Source: Actinoalloteichus hymeniacidonis (GTDB lineage: Bacteria; Actinomycetota; Actinomycetes; Mycobacteriales; Pseudonocardiaceae). Taken from it: a stretch of 64,000 nt of DNA. Below the pieces are notes generated by a model. That model saw only the letters and a program-made list of their open reading frames with translations. It did no database searches and was not told the origin of the DNA. The position numbers were made by a program, and so were the translations under genes. Below, piece by piece: positions 61,863 to 64,000 of this stretch; the stretch's first letter is position 1, and each line of letters opens with the position of its first letter. The stretch spans positions 2,790,001 through 2,854,000 of the forward strand of contig NZ_JACHIS010000001.1 in assembly GCF_014203365.1 (NCBI RefSeq), given 5' to 3'.

Positions 61863-64000
61863 TCACCGGCGGAGGAACCGGTGATACTGCTGGCTGATCG
61901 TGCTCGGTGCCGCAGCGGTGTCCAGGAACATCAGGGAATCCATCCGGCAGTTGCAGGGATTGGCCTCCCGATCGTTCTGCGGGAAGCTGCCGCCGATCTT
62001 GATCCCCTTCGGATCGGTGGCGGACGTGCCGGAACCATCGACCTCCCATGGGTCGTCGGACCGGGTGTAGAAGCCCGGAATCGACTCGCCGTTGCGGTAG
62101 AGCGCCATCTCGCCCGTGGTGTAGTCGAAGGTCGCCGCCAGGTGCACCCATTCGTTCTGCGGGAGCAGCTCCTGCCAGTCCTGCTGCGCGGCGAAGGTCT
62201 GGGAGGCCGCGCCGTCGATGCGGCGGCCCAACGCCACCAACCGCAGCTCACCGTCGACCTGGATCAGCTCCAACAGGGCCCGGACCTCGTGCCCGTCGGA
62301 GCTTCCGCTCAGGATGCCCGCCAGTCCGACGGCGTTGTAATAGTCGTCGGGGTCCTCGGTGTTGGAGTTGGGACTCGGGTTCTCGCCGGTCATCTTGAAC
62401 CAGCCCATCACCGTCGTCCCCTCGACGCCGTTGAACGCCTCGAAGGACTCCACGCCGTCTTCGTCGAAGATCCCGGCCTTCCAGTCGTCGTTGCCGTTCT
62501 CCTCCGGCGCGATCTGCTGCACTTGCAGCGCGTTGTTGCTGCCGGGGAACGCCCCGTCGGCGACCCGCATGTCCGTCTCGCCGTTGATCAGACTCAGCAG
62601 GGTGTTGGACGAGCCGAGATCGGCCTCGTAGGAACCGTCCACCGCGAAGGGGTTCTCGAAGTCGTAGTGGGCGACCAGATTGCGTTCGACCTTGCGGGTC
62701 ACCTCCGACCCGGCGCCGCGTTTGGTGTCGACGACCCGCCAGATCTTGCCGTTGGACTTGGCCAGCAGGTAGAGCTCGCGATCCGAGTCGATGCCGAATC
62801 GCAGGTCGACCCGGCCCTCGCCGACGAAGTCGCTCATCCGCAGCCGGGTGCCCTCGGTGTCGAACAGCTGCAGTTCGTGCAGCGGCGCACGTGTCTGGCC
62901 CCGCCGCATCTCTTCGACCTCGGTGTAGAACACCTTGCCGTCGACCAGATCGCCGAAGATGTACTTGCCGCGCAACTCGGCCAACTCGCCGCGATACACC
63001 TGGCCACCGGAGATGGCGTGGCCGCTGTCGGAATCACACGGCCAGTTCGCGGGCGGGTCGTGGTCGTAGGCCGCAACGGGGTACACGTAGTCGTACTCCG
63101 CGTCGTCCTCCGGCAACGGGTAGAGGTAGCAGCCGTCCTCCCGGCGGTACTGCAGGTCGCCCTCGCGCTCGCTCCAACCGAGGTTGTCGCCCGCCTCGAC
63201 CTCGTAGACCGCCTCGACCGCGTGCTGACCGATGTGGCCGAGGTACATGGCGTTGTCGCGTTCCGGATCCCAGGTGAAGCGGTGCGGATCCCGCATGCCC
63301 AGCGCGTAGATCTCGCCGAGCGCGTCGGGCGTGTCGACGAAGGGGTTGCTCGGCGGGATCCCGTAATTCCCGTTGGGGCCGTCGGTGCCCGCCGGGTCGA
63401 TGCGCAGGATCTTGCCCGCCGGGTTGTCCAGTTCCTGCGGCGCATCCGAGCGCACGCCGATGCCGCCGTCGCCGACCGCGAGGTAGAGCAAACCGTAGTC
63501 CTCGTCGCCGGACCGTGCGGTCGGGTTGAAGTCGATCTGCTGGATCGCGTGGATATAGGTGGAGAAGCCGTAGCGGAAGATCTCCCGGCTGCTACCGCTG
63601 AACACATCGGCGCTCGGATCGTCGGCGGTCCACTCGGTGATCACGCTCTGCACGACCGAATCCGGCTGATTCGGGTAGGTCGGCTCCTCGTTCTCGATCG
63701 CCGTCTCGTCCTCGGTGTGCGTGGTGTAGAAACGGCCGTTCTCGGCGAACTCTGGGTGGAAGGTGACGAACCCGAAACCACTGCCCATGCCCCGGCCCGA
63801 GAAGAAGTGCTCGAACTCGGCGGCGAAGTCGAGATAGACGTGCTGGTCCCCGCCGTCGAGGAGATAGAGCGGACCGTTGAGGTCGGGGATGTACTCCCGT
63901 CCGGAGCCGTCGGGGACCTCGCCGACGAAGTTGATCCGATTGTGGCGGATCAGCCGGGGGTCGGTGGCCGGCGGCGTCGCCTCGGATTCCGGAAGCTGCG
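61863..64000 (-). CDS. PQQ-type sugar dehydrogenase with LamG-like C-terminus (5' end outside window)
   Basis: At least 712 residues are encoded and the frame runs off the right edge, so the start and any signal peptide are missing. The beta-propeller is of the soluble glucose/sorbosone dehydrogenase type: FVTFHPEFAENGRFYTTHTE, YGLLYLAVGDGGIGVRSDAP, GKILRIDPAGTDGPNGNYGI, GMRDPHRFTWDPERDN and EAGDNLGWSEREGDLQYRRE. From about residue 450 of the visible part (LVAHYDFENPFAVDGSYEAD) a concanavalin/LamG-like domain of about 250 residues follows (VMGWFKMTGE, WVHLAATFDYTTGEMALYRN), a putative carbohydrate-binding module. It would oxidise sugars extracellularly. Confidence 0.88.
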   Translation of the reverse strand, partial: QLPESEATPPATDPRLIRHNRINFVGEVPDGSGREYIPDLNGPLYLLDGGDQHVYLDFAAEFEHFFSGRGMGSGFGFVTFHPEFAENGRFYTTHTEDETAIENEEPTYPNQPDSVVQSVITEWTADDPSADVFSGSSREIFRYGFSTYIHAIQQIDFNPTARSGDEDYGLLYLAVGDGGIGVRSDAPQELDNPAGKILRIDPAGTDGPNGNYGIPPSNPFVDTPDALGEIYALGMRDPHRFTWDPERDNAMYLGHIGQHAVEAVYEVEAGDNLGWSEREGDLQYRREDGCYLYPLPEDDAEYDYVYPVAAYDHDPPANWPCDSDSGHAISGGQVYRGELAELRGKYIFGDLVDGKVFYTEVEEMRRGQTRAPLHELQLFDTEGTRLRMSDFVGEGRVDLRFGIDSDRELYLLAKSNGKIWRVVDTKRGAGSEVTRKVERNLVAHYDFENPFAVDGSYEADLGSSNTLLSLINGETDMRVADGAFPGSNNALQVQQIAPEENGNDDWKAGIFDEDGVESFEAFNGVEGTTVMGWFKMTGENPSPNSNTEDPDDYYNAVGLAGILSGSSDGHEVRALLELIQVDGELRLVALGRRIDGAASQTFAAQQDWQELLPQNEWVHLAATFDYTTGEMALYRNGESIPGFYTRSDDPWEVDGSGTSATDPKGIKIGGSFPQNDREANPCNCRMDSLMFLDTAAAPSTISQQYHRFLRR

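Overview
The window is high-GC DNA (roughly 70% G+C by eye) from an actinomycete. Pointers are a proteasome beta subunit, a PAC2 protein, a mycothiol-dependent (MDMPI-family) enzyme, an F420/deazaflavin-type oxidoreductase, an accessory SecA2, a LexA box of the TCGAAC-N4-GTTCGA type, DrrAB-like ABC genes and many GTG starts. A Pseudonocardiaceae-like organism is my inference; no rRNA or other phylogenetic marker gene is present. Both window ends cut genes: an FAD monooxygenase start at the left edge and a sugar dehydrogenase at the right edge.

Layout. 0-5.3 kb: FAD monooxygenase and TetR regulator sharing repeated operators, a broken epimerase copy in front of the intact epimerase/DUF2867 gene, and secA2. 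5.7-11.8 kb: PAC2 protein, LuxR-type regulator, and a three-gene metal/siderophore-type ABC importer behind a Zur-like box. 11.8-17.8 kb: membrane Ser/Thr kinase, a fused alpha-beta glycyl-tRNA synthetase and a thioesterase. 18-24 kb: tyrosine recombinase, GrpB-like protein, an alpha/beta-hydrolase pseudogene, thioredoxin, a DUF4231/SLATT-like membrane protein, an ArsR-VOC pair, and an Rv2578c-type radical SAM gene with an SOS box.

24-44 kb is a plant-polysaccharide region: GH74 xyloglucanase, GH3 beta-glycosidase divergent from a sugar ABC importer, Gfo/Idh oxidoreductase, LacI regulator and GH10 xylanase. Related CGAAACT-type motifs lie near several of these genes. Interspersed are an XRE/MmyB regulator with its SnoaL-like neighbour, a class IV aminotransferase, and an XRE-TPR regulator followed by three small genes.

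44-51 kb: EamA/LysR pair, a solo ClpP, a PadR regulator, a polytopic membrane protein and a DrrAB-like exporter with three palindromic operators. 51-55.4 kb: a second sugar ABC importer co-oriented with a mannonate-dehydratase-like enzyme (acid-sugar use). 56-64 kb: MDMPI-family protein, squalene/phytoene synthase homologue, deazaflavin oxidoreductase, a split transketolase behind a SoxR/MerR-like promoter, an orphan proteasome beta subunit, and a secreted PQQ-type sugar dehydrogenase with a C-terminal LamG-like region.

No insertion sequence, tRNA, rRNA or convincing CRISPR array was found. The most system-like novelty candidates are the XRE-TPR regulator with its small-gene operon, the orphan proteasome beta gene, and the recombinase lacking its catalytic lysine next to a long AT-rich palindrome. 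All functions are inferred from sequence reading only.
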